Shown here: piece by piece, positions 1 through 8,055 of the stretch
How positions within the stretch are numbered: position 1 is the first letter of the stretch
Layout of the letters: each line of letters opens with the position of its first letter
Source: Arthrobacter sp. NicSoilB4
GTDB lineage: Bacteria; Actinomycetota; Actinomycetes; Actinomycetales; Micrococcaceae
DNA: 64,000 nt
Reading direction: 5' to 3'
NCBI RefSeq assembly: GCF_019977335.1
Contig: NZ_AP024653.1
Span: 2,914,001 to 2,978,000, forward strand
Notes under the pieces: model-generated
Told to the model about the DNA's origin: nothing
Databases searched by the model: none
The model's input: the letters and a program-made list of their open reading frames with translations, nothing else
Translations under genes and position numbers: made by a program

Positions 1-583
1 AGGCCAGCAGCGCGGTGGTCAGTTCGTCCGGTTCCAGCCCCTGATTCATCCGGCGCAGGCTGTGCCGGACGGCTTCCCGGCCCAGCCAGTACCCGCTGCC
101 CTCGTCGCCCAGGAGATACCCCCAGCCGCCGGCGCGGGCCTCCTCCCCGAGGCTGTTCCGCCCCCAGGCAGCCGATCCGGTGCCCCCGATGACAGCCACC
201 CCGGTGCTCGCACCTCCCGCGGCCAGCAGAAGCCGCGAATCGTGGACCACGGTGATCCGGGCGCCCGGCACGTGCGGCGCGATCAGCGCGGCGAGCGCCT
301 CGGCGTCGGCGTCGGTATCGATGCCGCCTGCTCCGGCATAGACCTGGGCGACGGTTCCGCCGCCGATCCTGCCAAAGAGCTCGGCGAGGTGCAGTGCCGC
401 CTCCGCTCGGGTGACGTTTTGGACGTTCGAGCTGCCTACCGATTCGTCGGCCACCACGGCGCCGTCCTCGAAACGGACGCCGCGGGTCTTGGTCCCGCCG
501 ATATCGAGGCCTATGACGGCGCCGGTCGCAGGAGCAGTGGGGGGAACGGTGTCCGCCGCCGGCGGGATGTCAGAATGGGTCAC
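1..583 (-). CDS. N-acetylglucosamine kinase-like protein (BadF/BadG ATPase family), 3' end outside the window
   Basis: The first 194 codons are visible and the gene runs off the window start. The N-terminus has the ASKHA phosphate-1 motif GLDIGGTKTRG near residue 25 and a glycine-rich adenosine-binding segment (VIGGTGSAAWG). Both are typical of BadF/BadG-family sugar kinases such as GlcNAc kinase, which make the sugar 6-phosphate from ATP. The GTG start at 583 lies 6 nt after TAGGCT (complement 590-595), the usual spacing for a leaderless actinobacterial transcript, and no Shine-Dalgarno sequence is present. It is divergent from the nitronate monooxygenase gene with only 35 bp between them. 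The exact sugar cannot be read from the sequence; glucosamine or N-acetylglucosamine is the family default. Confidence 0.8.
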   Translation of the reverse strand, partial: MTHSDIPPAADTVPPTAPATGAVIGLDIGGTKTRGVRFEDGAVVADESVGSSNVQNVTRAEAALHLAELFGRIGGGTVAQVYAGAGGIDTDADAEALAALIAPHVPGARITVVHDSRLLLAAGGASTGVAVIGGTGSAAWGRNSLGEEARAGGWGYLLGDEGSGYWLGREAVRHSLRRMNQGLEPDELTTALLA

Positions 584-618
584 CGGAACAGCCTACTGAA
601 TCACGCACAGGAGTGAGC

Positions 619-1653
619 ATGTCGCACGACATCTTCGGTACCCGCATCATTGCCGCCCCGATGGCTGGCGGGACTTCCACCCCGGCGTTCGTGAAGGCCG
701 TGCATGACGCCGGCGGGCTGGGGTTCCTGGCCGCGGGCTACAAGAGCGTGGCAGCCATGCAGGCGGAGATCCGCAGCGCCCGTGCCGCGGGGACACGGTT
801 CGGCATGAACCTCTTCGTTCCCGACCCCGCGCAACTGCCACCTTCCGCTGCCCTGCGGCACCAGCTGGAGGAATACCGCGCCAGCCTGCGGCCGGATGCG
901 CTGCGGTACGGCGCGGACGTCCCGCCGTTGCGGCTGGACGACGACGACCACTGGCACGGCAAGATCGCCGCCCTGCTGGCCGACCCGGTAGAACTGGTCA
1001 GTTTTGCCTTCGGGCTGCCCGGCCCCGATGTTGTCCGGTCGCTGCAGCGGGCGGGCTCCACGGTGCTCGCCACTGTGACTACCGTTGCCGAGGCCCTGGA
1101 GGCCGCCGGGCAGGGCGTCGACGCGCTGGTGGTGCAGCATGCGGGCGCCGGCGGCCACAGTGCCGCCTTCCAGCCGGGCGCCGCCGGGCACCATGACGGC
1201 CGGCCAGGCACGACGGCGGAGCTGGTCGCCCTGGTGCGGTCCGCCGTCGGACTCCCCCTGGTGGCTGCCGGCGGCGTGATGGACCGGGCGGGGCTGGAGG
1301 CCGTCCTGGCCGCGGGGGCCCAGGCTGCCCAGCTGGGCACCGCGTTCCTCCGCACCGACGAGAGCGGCGCCCGGCAACTGCACAAGGATGCCCTCGCCAG
1401 CCCGCGGTTCACGGAGACCCGGCTCACGCTGGCTTTCACCGGTCGGCCGGCACGGGCGCTCGTCAACGAGTTCGTCCTTGACCACCCCGATGCCCCGGAG
1501 TCCTACCCCGCGGTGCACCACCTCACGGCGCCCCTGCGCGCGGCGGCGGCTGCGGCCGGGGACGCGGAGCGGCTGAACCTCTGGGCCGGTGCGGGCTGGC
1601 AGCAGGCCCGGGCGGGTTCCGTGGCGGAGGTCATGGCGGGATTGCTGGTCTGA
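619..1653 (+). CDS. Nitronate monooxygenase (2-nitropropane dioxygenase family)
   Basis: A 344-residue FMN-dependent TIM-barrel protein of the nitronate monooxygenase family, which oxidises alkyl nitronates such as propionate-3-nitronate to carbonyl compounds. Family signatures are the N-terminal APMAGGTSTPAF (FMN phosphate side), the central HAGAGGHSAAF around the catalytic histidine, VAAGGVMD, and the phosphate-binding segment AGAQAAQLGTAFL. Length matches the family. An in-frame GTG lies 6 nt upstream, but AGGAG at 609-613 sits 5 nt before the ATG at 619, so that ATG is chosen. A strong hairpin follows the gene (1721-1756). The family also contains enoyl-ACP reductase-like and other oxidoreductases, so the substrate is inferred. 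Confidence 0.85.
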   Translation: MSHDIFGTRIIAAPMAGGTSTPAFVKAVHDAGGLGFLAAGYKSVAAMQAEIRSARAAGTRFGMNLFVPDPAQLPPSAALRHQLEEYRASLRPDALRYGADVPPLRLDDDDHWHGKIAALLADPVELVSFAFGLPGPDVVRSLQRAGSTVLATVTTVAEALEAAGQGVDALVVQHAGAGGHSAAFQPGAAGHHDGRPGTTAELVALVRSAVGLPLVAAGGVMDRAGLEAVLAAGAQAAQLGTAFLRTDESGARQLHKDALASPRFTETRLTLAFTGRPARALVNEFVLDHPDAPESYPAVHHLTAPLRAAAAAAGDAERLNLWAGAGWQQARAGSVAEVMAGLLV

Positions 1654-1720
1654 CCGCCCACGACGCCCACCGAGGTTGCCGCCGTCGGGGTCGCAGAGGG
1701 CGCCCGAGGTCGCAGGAAAC

Positions 1721-1756
1721 GTGCGGGATCGCCGGGAGCTTCCGGCGATCCCGCAC
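1721..1756. terminator. Bidirectional hairpin terminator
   Basis: A perfect 15-bp stem, GTGCGGGATCGCCGG paired with its complement, encloses a 6-nt loop. It lies between the convergent nitronate monooxygenase and LysR genes, so it probably stops transcription from both sides. No long T-tract follows, as is common in high-GC actinobacteria. Confidence 0.8.
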
Positions 1757-1810
1757 CCTTCCGGCGAACTGGTGCCACGGGCCCGCTCGGACACCCGGGC
1801 ACGGGCAGGC

Positions 1811-2794
1811 TCAGGTGCCGGAGCGCCCGCGGACGAAGCCGGCGAGCAAGGCAGGGCCCTCGCTGAGCACCAGCTCCCGGAACAGCCGCACCGGGTCCGG
1901 CTCGGCGTCCGCTCCCCCACGCCGTTCCCGCCAGGCCAGGCCGATCTCGCGGAAGGCCAGGCCGGAATCCAAGGCGAGCTCCACCCAGCCCAGGTCGCCG
2001 GACTGCGCCGGAGGGTTGCGGCCGGGGGCCAGCTCTCCGGGCGGGAGGATGCTCACGCCGAGTCCGGCCGAGACGAGACCCCGGGCCGTGTGGGAGTCCT
2101 GGCTCTCGAAAGCGATACGTGGCCTGAAACCCGCCTCCCGGAACAGGGCGTCGGTCAGCGAGCGCATGCCGTAGCCGGGACCCATCGCCACGAACGGGTC
2201 CTGCCGGATCTCCTCGAGGCGGGCCCGACGGCGCCTGGCGAGGGGATGCCGGTGGTGGACGACAAGCCGCAGCGGTTCCCGGTACAACGCTGCCGAGGAA
2301 ATCAGCCGGCTGGGCGCTGCGATGGGCGCGGTCAGGGCCAGGTCCGCGTCTCCGGCGGCTAGTTCGGCCAGGCAGCCGTCCCGGGCGCCTTGACTGAGTT
2401 CGAAGGCCGGCTGGGGATGCCGGCTGCGGAAGGCGCTGATCAGCAGCGGCAGCATGGCCTCGCCGAATGTGTGCTGGAAAGACACCGCGATCCGGCCCCG
2501 TACCACTTCCGATTCGTGCCGGACCAGGTCCAGCCCGGCCTGGAACTCGCCCAGCGCAGCCTCAATGTGCGGCAGGAGCGCCTTGGCGGCGGGAGTCAGC
2601 CGCACGCCGCGGCCGTCGCGGATGAGAAGCTCCGTCCCGATGATGCTGCTGGCCCGCGAGATGCTCCGGCTGACCGTCGACTGGGGCAGCCCCAGCACCT
2701 CAGCGGTCTCCGTGACGTGCTGGGTGCGCCCGAGCTCAGCCAGCAGGGGCAGCAGCGGCAGCAGCTGGACCAGGTGTTTGTGCTCCACGTCCAT
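1811..2794 (-). CDS. LysR-family transcriptional regulator
   Basis: A 327-residue LysR-type regulator. Residues about 8-67 form the winged HTH (TAEVLGLPQSTVSRSIS is the recognition helix region), followed by the linker helix and a LysR substrate-binding domain from about residue 95. The ATG at 2794 is preceded by GGAGGTGG in the mRNA sense and gives the standard family length; longer upstream frames run antisense through the neighbouring transporter. The gene is divergent from an MFS transporter across 87 bp containing a dyad (2834-2861). In this family that arrangement usually means autoregulation plus effector-dependent control of the neighbour. The effector is unknown. Confidence 0.9.
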   Translation of the reverse strand: MDVEHKHLVQLLPLLPLLAELGRTQHVTETAEVLGLPQSTVSRSISRASSIIGTELLIRDGRGVRLTPAAKALLPHIEAALGEFQAGLDLVRHESEVVRGRIAVSFQHTFGEAMLPLLISAFRSRHPQPAFELSQGARDGCLAELAAGDADLALTAPIAAPSRLISSAALYREPLRLVVHHRHPLARRRRARLEEIRQDPFVAMGPGYGMRSLTDALFREAGFRPRIAFESQDSHTARGLVSAGLGVSILPPGELAPGRNPPAQSGDLGWVELALDSGLAFREIGLAWRERRGGADAEPDPVRLFRELVLSEGPALLAGFVRGRSGT

Positions 2795-2833
2795 GGCCAC
2801 CTCCAATCGTTCCGTATTTGCTATAAATCCTAT

Positions 2834-2875
2834 GAGAATGATGCATTGGAAGCATGTTCTCCGGAAGCCTAGTCT
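2834..2875 (+). promoter_or_regulatory. Dyad operator and leaderless -10 in the lysR/MFS divergent region
   Basis: GAGAA (2834-2838) and ATGC (2841-2844) are mirrored by GCAT (2852-2855) and TTCTC (2857-2861), giving an interrupted palindrome suited to a LysR dimer. TAGTCT at 2870-2875 lies 6 nt before the transporter ATG and is the probable -10. The dyad therefore covers the -35 region of the transporter promoter. Regulatory assignment is inferred from position and symmetry. Confidence 0.55.
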
Positions 2876-2881
2876 GGGGAC

Positions 2882-4222
2882 ATGCCACGACTCACGCAGC
2901 TCCCCCACCCCGCTGGTGCCGGTCCGTTCCGGCCGGACGCTGCCGACGCCGCACAAGCGGGCGGCGGACGGGCGGCGGACGACAGCGGGCAGGCAGCCTG
3001 GCCAGGACATGCCAAAGGGTCCGCGGCCTACCGGAAGATCCTCGCGGGACTGGCGTTCGCCGGCGTCGCCACCTTCGCCCAGCTCTACTCCACCCAGGCG
3101 GTGCTGCCCATGATGGCGGCGGAGCTGCAGGTCACTGCGGCCGAGGCCGCACTGACGATATCGCTGGCCACCGTGGGCCTGGCCCTGACCGTGCTGCCAT
3201 GGTCCTTCCTGGCCGACCGGATCGGCAGGGTCCGGGCAATGATGTGGGGCATCTCGGCCGCCACTGTCCTGGGCCTGCTGGTTCCGCTCGCCACCAGTTT
3301 CCCGATGCTGCTGGGCCTGCGGATGCTCGAAGGCATGGCCCTGGGCGGCATCCCCGCGATTGCCATCGCCTACCTCAACGAGGAGGTCAACAAGGCCCAC
3401 GCCGCGCTGGCGGCCGGCACCTATGTCGCCGGCACCACCCTGGGCGGCCTCGCCGGCCGGCTCATGGCCGGCACGGCCGGCGAACTGTGGGGATGGCGGG
3501 CCGCCGCCTTGGCGGTCTCGATCCTCGCCGCCGTCGCTGCGGTCCTGTTCCTGGTACTGGTGCCGCAGGCGCGGGGCTTCACGGCCGCGGCGGCCGGCGG
3601 CTTCCGCGGGGCCCTCCGGACGCTGGCGGGCCACGGCCGCAATCCGCGGCTGCTGGCCCTCTACATCCAGGCGTTCCTGCTGATGGGCGGCTTCGTGGCC
3701 GTCTACAACTACCTTGGCTTCCGGCTCTCCGCGGAACCCTTCAGCCTGCCGGCCACCCTCATCAGCCTCATCTTCCTGGCCTACCTCTCCGGGACGGTCT
3801 CCTCCCGCTGGGCCGGCGGGCTGGCGGCGCGGTTCGGCCGGCGTACGGTGCTGATCACAGGCACCGTGCTGATGGTGGCGGGCCTGGCACTGACGCTCAC
3901 CCAGCTGCTGGCGCTCATCATGGCGGGCCTGCTCCTGTTCACCGGCGGCTTCTTCGCGGCACACAGCATCGGCGCAGGCTGGACCGGTGTGATCGCAACA
4001 ACCGGCCGGGCCCAGGCGGCATCGCTCTACAACCTCGCCTACTACCTCGGATCCAGCGTCATCGGCTGGGCCGGCGGGCTGGTGTTCCAGTCGCTCGGCT
4101 GGACTGCCCTGGCCCTGACCGTCATCGGGCTGGCCTGCACGACGGCGGTGATGACCGCCGTCGTGCATCCTGCCCGGCCGGCACTGGCTGACGCGCCAAC
4201 CGGTGCCGGCGCTAGCGCGTAG
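2882..4222 (+). CDS. MFS transporter, YnfM-like exporter type
   Basis: A 446-residue major facilitator superfamily permease with a soluble N-terminal extension of about 50 residues followed by 12 predicted membrane helices. The loop between TM2 and TM3 has the MFS signature as FLADRIGRVRA, near residue 115. Its best family resemblance is to the YnfM/arabinose-exporter-like drug:H+ antiporters. The ATG at 2882 sits 6 nt after TAGTCT, so translation probably starts on a leaderless mRNA. The divergent LysR gene is the likely regulator. The 3' end overlaps the convergent PLP-enzyme gene by 11 bp, so neither gene has its own terminator there. Substrate unknown. Confidence 0.85.
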   Translation: MPRLTQLPHPAGAGPFRPDAADAAQAGGGRAADDSGQAAWPGHAKGSAAYRKILAGLAFAGVATFAQLYSTQAVLPMMAAELQVTAAEAALTISLATVGLALTVLPWSFLADRIGRVRAMMWGISAATVLGLLVPLATSFPMLLGLRMLEGMALGGIPAIAIAYLNEEVNKAHAALAAGTYVAGTTLGGLAGRLMAGTAGELWGWRAAALAVSILAAVAAVLFLVLVPQARGFTAAAAGGFRGALRTLAGHGRNPRLLALYIQAFLLMGGFVAVYNYLGFRLSAEPFSLPATLISLIFLAYLSGTVSSRWAGGLAARFGRRTVLITGTVLMVAGLALTLTQLLALIMAGLLLFTGGFFAAHSIGAGWTGVIATTGRAQAASLYNLAYYLGSSVIGWAGGLVFQSLGWTALALTVIGLACTTAVMTAVVHPARPALADAPTGAGASA

Positions 4223-5375
4223 CTTCGATGGCCTGCACCAGGTCGGCCACGACGTCGGCGGGGTCCTCCAGTCCGACCGATACGCGCAGCAGGCTGGCGT
4301 GCGGCTTCGCGTCGGCGGCAACCGGCCGGTGGGTCAGCCCGGCGGGATGCTGGATCAGGGTATCGATGCCGCCGAGTGAGACCGCATGCGTGATCATGCC
4401 GACAGCACCCGGAATCCGCTCGGCGTGCTCCGCGCACCCCACCTCAAAGGCCATGAGCGAGCCGGGACCGGCCATTTGCGTCCCGATCAGACCCTGCGGA
4501 TCACACTCGGGAAGCCCCGGGTAGAAGACACGGCGGACCAGACCGTGGCCGGCCAGGGCGACGGCGACCTTCTGGGCGCTGGCCTGCTGGGCGCGCACGC
4601 GGACCGGCAGCGTGGCCAGTCCGCGGTGAAGCATGTAGGCGGGCCACGGGGTGAGGATGCCGCCGGTGACAGCCCGGATCTGGCGCAGCCTCGTGGTCCA
4701 CTCCGCAGCCGCGGCCACCACGCCGCCCATGGCGTCGCCGTGCCCGCCGAGGAACTTGGTGGCGCTGTGCAGCACCATGGCGGCACCGTGCCTGAACGGC
4801 TGCTGGAGGACCGGGCTCGCGAAGGTGTTGTCGACCAGCAGTGGTACTCCGTCCGCGGCGGCGGCCACGCGGGCGATGTCGACCAGCTCCAGGCTCGGGT
4901 TGGCCGGCGTTTCGAGGATCACCAGGCCGGTGTCGGGCCGGAGCGCAGCGTGGACGCCCTCCGGAGTGGTGAAGGTGACATCGTTGCCAAGTACACCGGA
5001 CGCAAGCAGGTAGTCGCTTCCGCCGTACAGCGGCCGCACCGCAACGACGTGCTTCTTCCCGGTGGCGACGACGGCCAGCAGCACTGCGCTCAGTGCCGCC
5101 ATGCCGGTGGCGAACGCGACGGACTCCGGGGTGTCTTCGAGGACGGCGACGCCCTCCTCGAACCGTGCCACAGTGGGATTCCAGAGCCGCTGGTAGACGG
5201 TGCTCTGGCCTTCCAGATGGGTGCCGCCCGTGGCCATGCGCTCGTAAGCGAGACCGCCGTCGTGCACCGAGGGAAGCGGCGCAGTGGTGGATAGATCGAT
5301 CGGCACTGCGTGCACGCCCAGTTCAGTGAGGCCGTTCCGGCCGGCGTGGACAGCCAGCGAGTCTTGAGAAAGCAC
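4212..5375 (-). CDS. PLP-dependent Cys/Met metabolism enzyme (cystathionine gamma-synthase/lyase family)
   Basis: A 387-residue fold-type I PLP enzyme of the Cys/Met metabolism family. YQRLWNPT at 61-68 matches the conserved Y-x-R-x-x-NPT phosphate/substrate segment, and K207 in SATKFLGGHGD is the expected PLP Schiff-base lysine. The family includes cystathionine gamma-synthase, cystathionine beta- or gamma-lyase and methionine gamma-lyase; sequence alone does not decide between them. The GTG start at 5375 has AAGGAG 4 nt upstream. It is divergent from an Lrp/AsnC regulator, which suggests control by an amino acid and fits a catabolic lyase better than a constitutive synthase. Confidence 0.85.
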   Translation of the reverse strand: MLSQDSLAVHAGRNGLTELGVHAVPIDLSTTAPLPSVHDGGLAYERMATGGTHLEGQSTVYQRLWNPTVARFEEGVAVLEDTPESVAFATGMAALSAVLLAVVATGKKHVVAVRPLYGGSDYLLASGVLGNDVTFTTPEGVHAALRPDTGLVILETPANPSLELVDIARVAAAADGVPLLVDNTFASPVLQQPFRHGAAMVLHSATKFLGGHGDAMGGVVAAAAEWTTRLRQIRAVTGGILTPWPAYMLHRGLATLPVRVRAQQASAQKVAVALAGHGLVRRVFYPGLPECDPQGLIGTQMAGPGSLMAFEVGCAEHAERIPGAVGMITHAVSLGGIDTLIQHPAGLTHRPVAADAKPHASLLRVSVGLEDPADVVADLVQAIEATR

Positions 5376-5386
5376 GTTGCTCCTTA

Positions 5387-5396
5387 TGAATATTCA
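5387..5396. promoter_or_regulatory. 10-bp palindrome in the PLP-enzyme/Lrp divergent region
   Basis: TGAATATTCA is a perfect palindrome in an AT-rich 132-bp intergenic stretch, just upstream of the ribosome-binding site of the PLP-enzyme gene. AT-rich palindromes are typical Lrp/AsnC targets, so this is a candidate operator for the divergent regulator. Confidence 0.4.
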
Positions 5397-5507
5397 CCAT
5401 TGAATTCCGCAAGTATCTGGCAATAATTCGGAGTTTTGTAGAGGCCATGAATGGAAGCGTCGGAATATGGCGTTTATGATGAACTGACAACACTTCAAGG
5501 AGGATCC

Positions 5508-6014
5508 GTGAGTAACAGTGCGAAGAATCTTCGGCCGGGAGCGGGTGCCGGCGAGCCGCTGGACGCCATCGACGAGCGTCTGCTCGCGGCACTCGTGGCC
5601 GATGCCCGAATCTCCAACAAGCAGCTGGCCGAGCTGGTGGGCATCGCGCCGTCCACCGCCCTGATGCGCACCCGCGCCCTCTCAGACCGCGGGATCATCC
5701 AGGGCTTCGAGGCGAAGCTGAGCCTGTCCGCGATCGGCCGCTCGGTGCAGGCCCTCATTGCCGTCAGGCTGCGCGCCCATGACCGGGAACAGATCGACCG
5801 CTTCACGTCCCGGGTGCCCAAGCTTCCCGCCGTGCTCTCGACCTTCCACACCTCGGGTTCGGTGGACTACCTGCTGCACATCGCGGTCGCCACCACCGAG
5901 GACCTCCGTGACTGGGTGCTGGACAACCTGGCCACCGATCCCGTGGTGGGCCACACCGAGACCACGCTCGTGTTCGACCACATCCAGGGCAACCAGGGCC
6001 CGCTGCCGGACTAG
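5508..6014 (+). CDS. Lrp/AsnC-family transcriptional regulator
   Basis: A 168-residue Lrp/AsnC regulator. An N-terminal HTH (AIDERLLAALVADARISN, then LAELVGIAPSTALMRTRAL) is followed by an AsnC ligand-binding domain that ends with the typical TETTLVFDHIQ strand. AAGGAGG at 5498-5504 fixes the GTG start at 5508; an upstream in-frame ATG at 5451 lacks a ribosome-binding site. The regulator is divergent from the Cys/Met PLP enzyme, so a sulfur or other amino acid is the likely ligand. A second Lrp regulator lies 1.5 kb downstream beside a transporter. Confidence 0.9.
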   Translation: MSNSAKNLRPGAGAGEPLDAIDERLLAALVADARISNKQLAELVGIAPSTALMRTRALSDRGIIQGFEAKLSLSAIGRSVQALIAVRLRAHDREQIDRFTSRVPKLPAVLSTFHTSGSVDYLLHIAVATTEDLRDWVLDNLATDPVVGHTETTLVFDHIQGNQGPLPD

Positions 6015-6066
6015 CGCCGCTGCGTCGCTGTCGCGCCGGGCCGGACAGAGCCGGAGCCCCCGGACT

Positions 6067-7308
6067 TCAGGCGGCCGGGCGCAGCGCCGCCCGCAGCGTA
6101 ATGACCGCGAGGGTGACCGCCGCGATCGAACAGACCACGACGAAGCCGGCAATCGCCGCCTGCAGGCCGACGACGCCGGCGGCGAGGCCCAGCCCGATGA
6201 CGGGCAGGGCGCTGCCGAGGTATGTGATGACATAGACGGTGCTGATGATCTGGGCATGGCGCGCGGCCTCCACCTTGCCGGCCACATCGTTGAAGACGGT
6301 CCGGAAGGACACGCCCTGCCCGATTCCGGCGGTGATGCTCGCGAGGATCAGCAGCCAGGGGCTGGTCCAGGCGGCGGCCGCCGCGATCAGCAGCACCGAT
6401 ACGGCCAGCATGCCCAGTCCGATCGGCACCACAAACCGCCCCCGCACGGCGAGCAGCTGGCTGAGCGCGGAGGACCCGAGGGTCAGTCCCGCCAGCAGGC
6501 CGATGAGCGGCCGCGAATCGGCGTGGACGATCTGGGCGAAATACCCCGGCGCCAGCGAGAGGCAAAAGCCAAAGACGGTGAAGCTGAGGAACCCGACCGA
6601 GGACGCGAGCCAGAAGGCGCCGCGCGCGTCACTGGACACCGACGGCCGGCGGGGCGCCAGCACGCGCAGCGGCTGCGGACCCGCAACCGAGGTGATGGCC
6701 GGCCGGGCCTTGAGCAGGGACAGCGGAAGCAGCAGCGCGGCGAGGACCACTGAATGCAGGAAATACGGCGTGGAAGTGGGCCCGGGCAGCAGGGAGAGCA
6801 CTCCCCCGATGGCGGGGCCGGCCGCCACGCCGCCGGCGGACGCCAGCAGGGTGAATCTCGAGGCCCACTCGGGACGGCTGGGCAGCAGCTCCCGCAGGGC
6901 TGCCGAACTGGCGCCCGTGGCGAGCGCCACCGCAATGCCCTGCAGGGCTCGGCCGGCGCACAGCGCGAACAGGCTGTTCGCCGTGGCGAAGACGGAGCCG
7001 CCGGCGAGGCCAACGAGCACCGCGAGCACCAGGGCGGCCCGGCGTCCGATGTGGTCGGACCAGTGGCCGGCCAGGATCAGGGTGGCCACGAGCGCCAGGA
7101 CGTAGGCGGAGAAGGCCACTGTGACATCGAGCGCGGTGATCCCGAGCTTGGCCTGCAGCAGCGGGTACAGCGGGGTGGCGAGGTTCGCCCCGACCAGCAG
7201 CGTGAAGATCACGACGCCGGCCATCACCAGCCGCGCCGTCGTGGAAGCGTCCCAGCCCCAGCGGTCTGCTGTGGCCGGGCGCATGCGAAGTTCGCTGAAG
7301 ACCGTCAT
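6067..7308 (-). CDS. MFS transporter
   Basis: A 413-residue major facilitator superfamily protein with 12 predicted membrane helices. The conserved loop 2-3 motif appears as GHWSDHIGRRAAL near residue 82, and loop 8-9 is less conserved. The second half contains a well-preserved GIGQGVSFRTVFNDV segment. The ATG at 7308 is the first start after the divergent promoter region. A leucine-responsive-type regulator is transcribed away from it, which suggests an amino acid or amino-acid-derived substrate and export induced by that regulator. This is inference from gene order only. Confidence 0.85.
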   Translation of the reverse strand: MTVFSELRMRPATADRWGWDASTTARLVMAGVVIFTLLVGANLATPLYPLLQAKLGITALDVTVAFSAYVLALVATLILAGHWSDHIGRRAALVLAVLVGLAGGSVFATANSLFALCAGRALQGIAVALATGASSAALRELLPSRPEWASRFTLLASAGGVAAGPAIGGVLSLLPGPTSTPYFLHSVVLAALLLPLSLLKARPAITSVAGPQPLRVLAPRRPSVSSDARGAFWLASSVGFLSFTVFGFCLSLAPGYFAQIVHADSRPLIGLLAGLTLGSSALSQLLAVRGRFVVPIGLGMLAVSVLLIAAAAAWTSPWLLILASITAGIGQGVSFRTVFNDVAGKVEAARHAQIISTVYVITYLGSALPVIGLGLAAGVVGLQAAIAGFVVVCSIAAVTLAVITLRAALRPAA

Positions 7309-7402
7309 GTCCGTGCCCTTGCGTGGAAGCGGGCCGCGTGCTCCCTGTGATGGGGGAACCGCCAGCCCGCGAAGATTTGATACCTAAAGAATGCAGCATC
7401 AC

Positions 7403-7460
7403 TGATCTAAACGGCTTATTTTCGTGCCAAAATTGATCAAAACAGTCAATCGAAAACTGT
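7403..7460. promoter_or_regulatory. Paired dyads in the MFS/Lrp divergent region
   Basis: TGATC at 7403-7407 is mirrored by GATCA at 7435-7439, which itself lies in the 8-bp palindrome TTGATCAA. ACAGT at 7442-7446 is mirrored by ACTGT at 7456-7460. The stretch is much richer in A/T than its surroundings. Two dyads at this spacing fit an Lrp-type oligomeric regulator encoded immediately downstream. Confidence 0.4.
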
Positions 7461-7482
7461 CAGAATAAACCGGAGTGACGAT

Positions 7483-7980
7483 TTGAACAGCCTGGACCCC
7501 ACCGACCTGAAGATCCTGCTGGAACTGATCCGGGACCCACGGATCCAGATCGGGGAACTCAGCGATGCACTGGGCATCGCCCGCAACACCGCGCAGTCCC
7601 GCGTGCGGCGCATGCAGCGTTCCGGTCTGCTGCGCGACGGCGGCCGAGAGATCGATCTTGAGGCGGTGGGCTACGACGTGGTCGCCTTCGTCACGATCGA
7701 GGTCAACCACCGGGAACTCGACGGCGTGGTGGGCGCCCTGCGCCTGATCGCACAGGTCCTGGAAGTCCACGAGATCTCCGGGCGCGGCGATGTGTGGTGC
7801 CGCGTCGTGGCCACCGACACACACAACCTGCAGGCCGCCTTGCGCTCCATCCTCCGGATCAAGGGCGTCATCCGGACCGAGACAGTCCTGGCCCTGCACA
7901 CGCACATCCAGTACCGCACCGAACCGCTGATCAGCCGGCTCGCCCAAGGCAGTTCCCTGGCACCGGCCCGGTCGAAGTGA
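7483..7980 (+). CDS. Lrp/AsnC-family transcriptional regulator
   Basis: A 165-residue Lrp/AsnC protein with an N-terminal HTH (SLDPTDLKILLELIRDP, then LSDALGIARNTAQSRVRRM) and a C-terminal ligand-binding domain. Translation appears to start at TTG 7483 with GGAG 7 nt upstream; no better ATG or GTG exists at the HTH start. It is divergent from an MFS transporter. It differs clearly from the first Lrp regulator of this window, so the two are probably not a recent duplication. Confidence 0.88.
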   Translation: MNSLDPTDLKILLELIRDPRIQIGELSDALGIARNTAQSRVRRMQRSGLLRDGGREIDLEAVGYDVVAFVTIEVNHRELDGVVGALRLIAQVLEVHEISGRGDVWCRVVATDTHNLQAALRSILRIKGVIRTETVLALHTHIQYRTEPLISRLAQGSSLAPARSK

Positions 7981-8055
7981 TTCCCCGGACGCGCCGGCCG
8001 TCGCGGCCGGCCGTGCCCGCGCGGCCAAGGCAGCGGAAGCCGGGATAATGAGCCG

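Noticed and set aside
601..2362. Large frames overlapping the nitronate monooxygenase on the other strand
   Set aside because: Antisense shadows in high-GC sequence, with low-complexity Arg/Gly/Pro translations and no start signals.
1811..4321. Single 836-codon minus-strand frame
   Set aside because: The first 500 codons are antisense to the MFS transporter. The LysR protein starts at 2794 with a ribosome-binding site.
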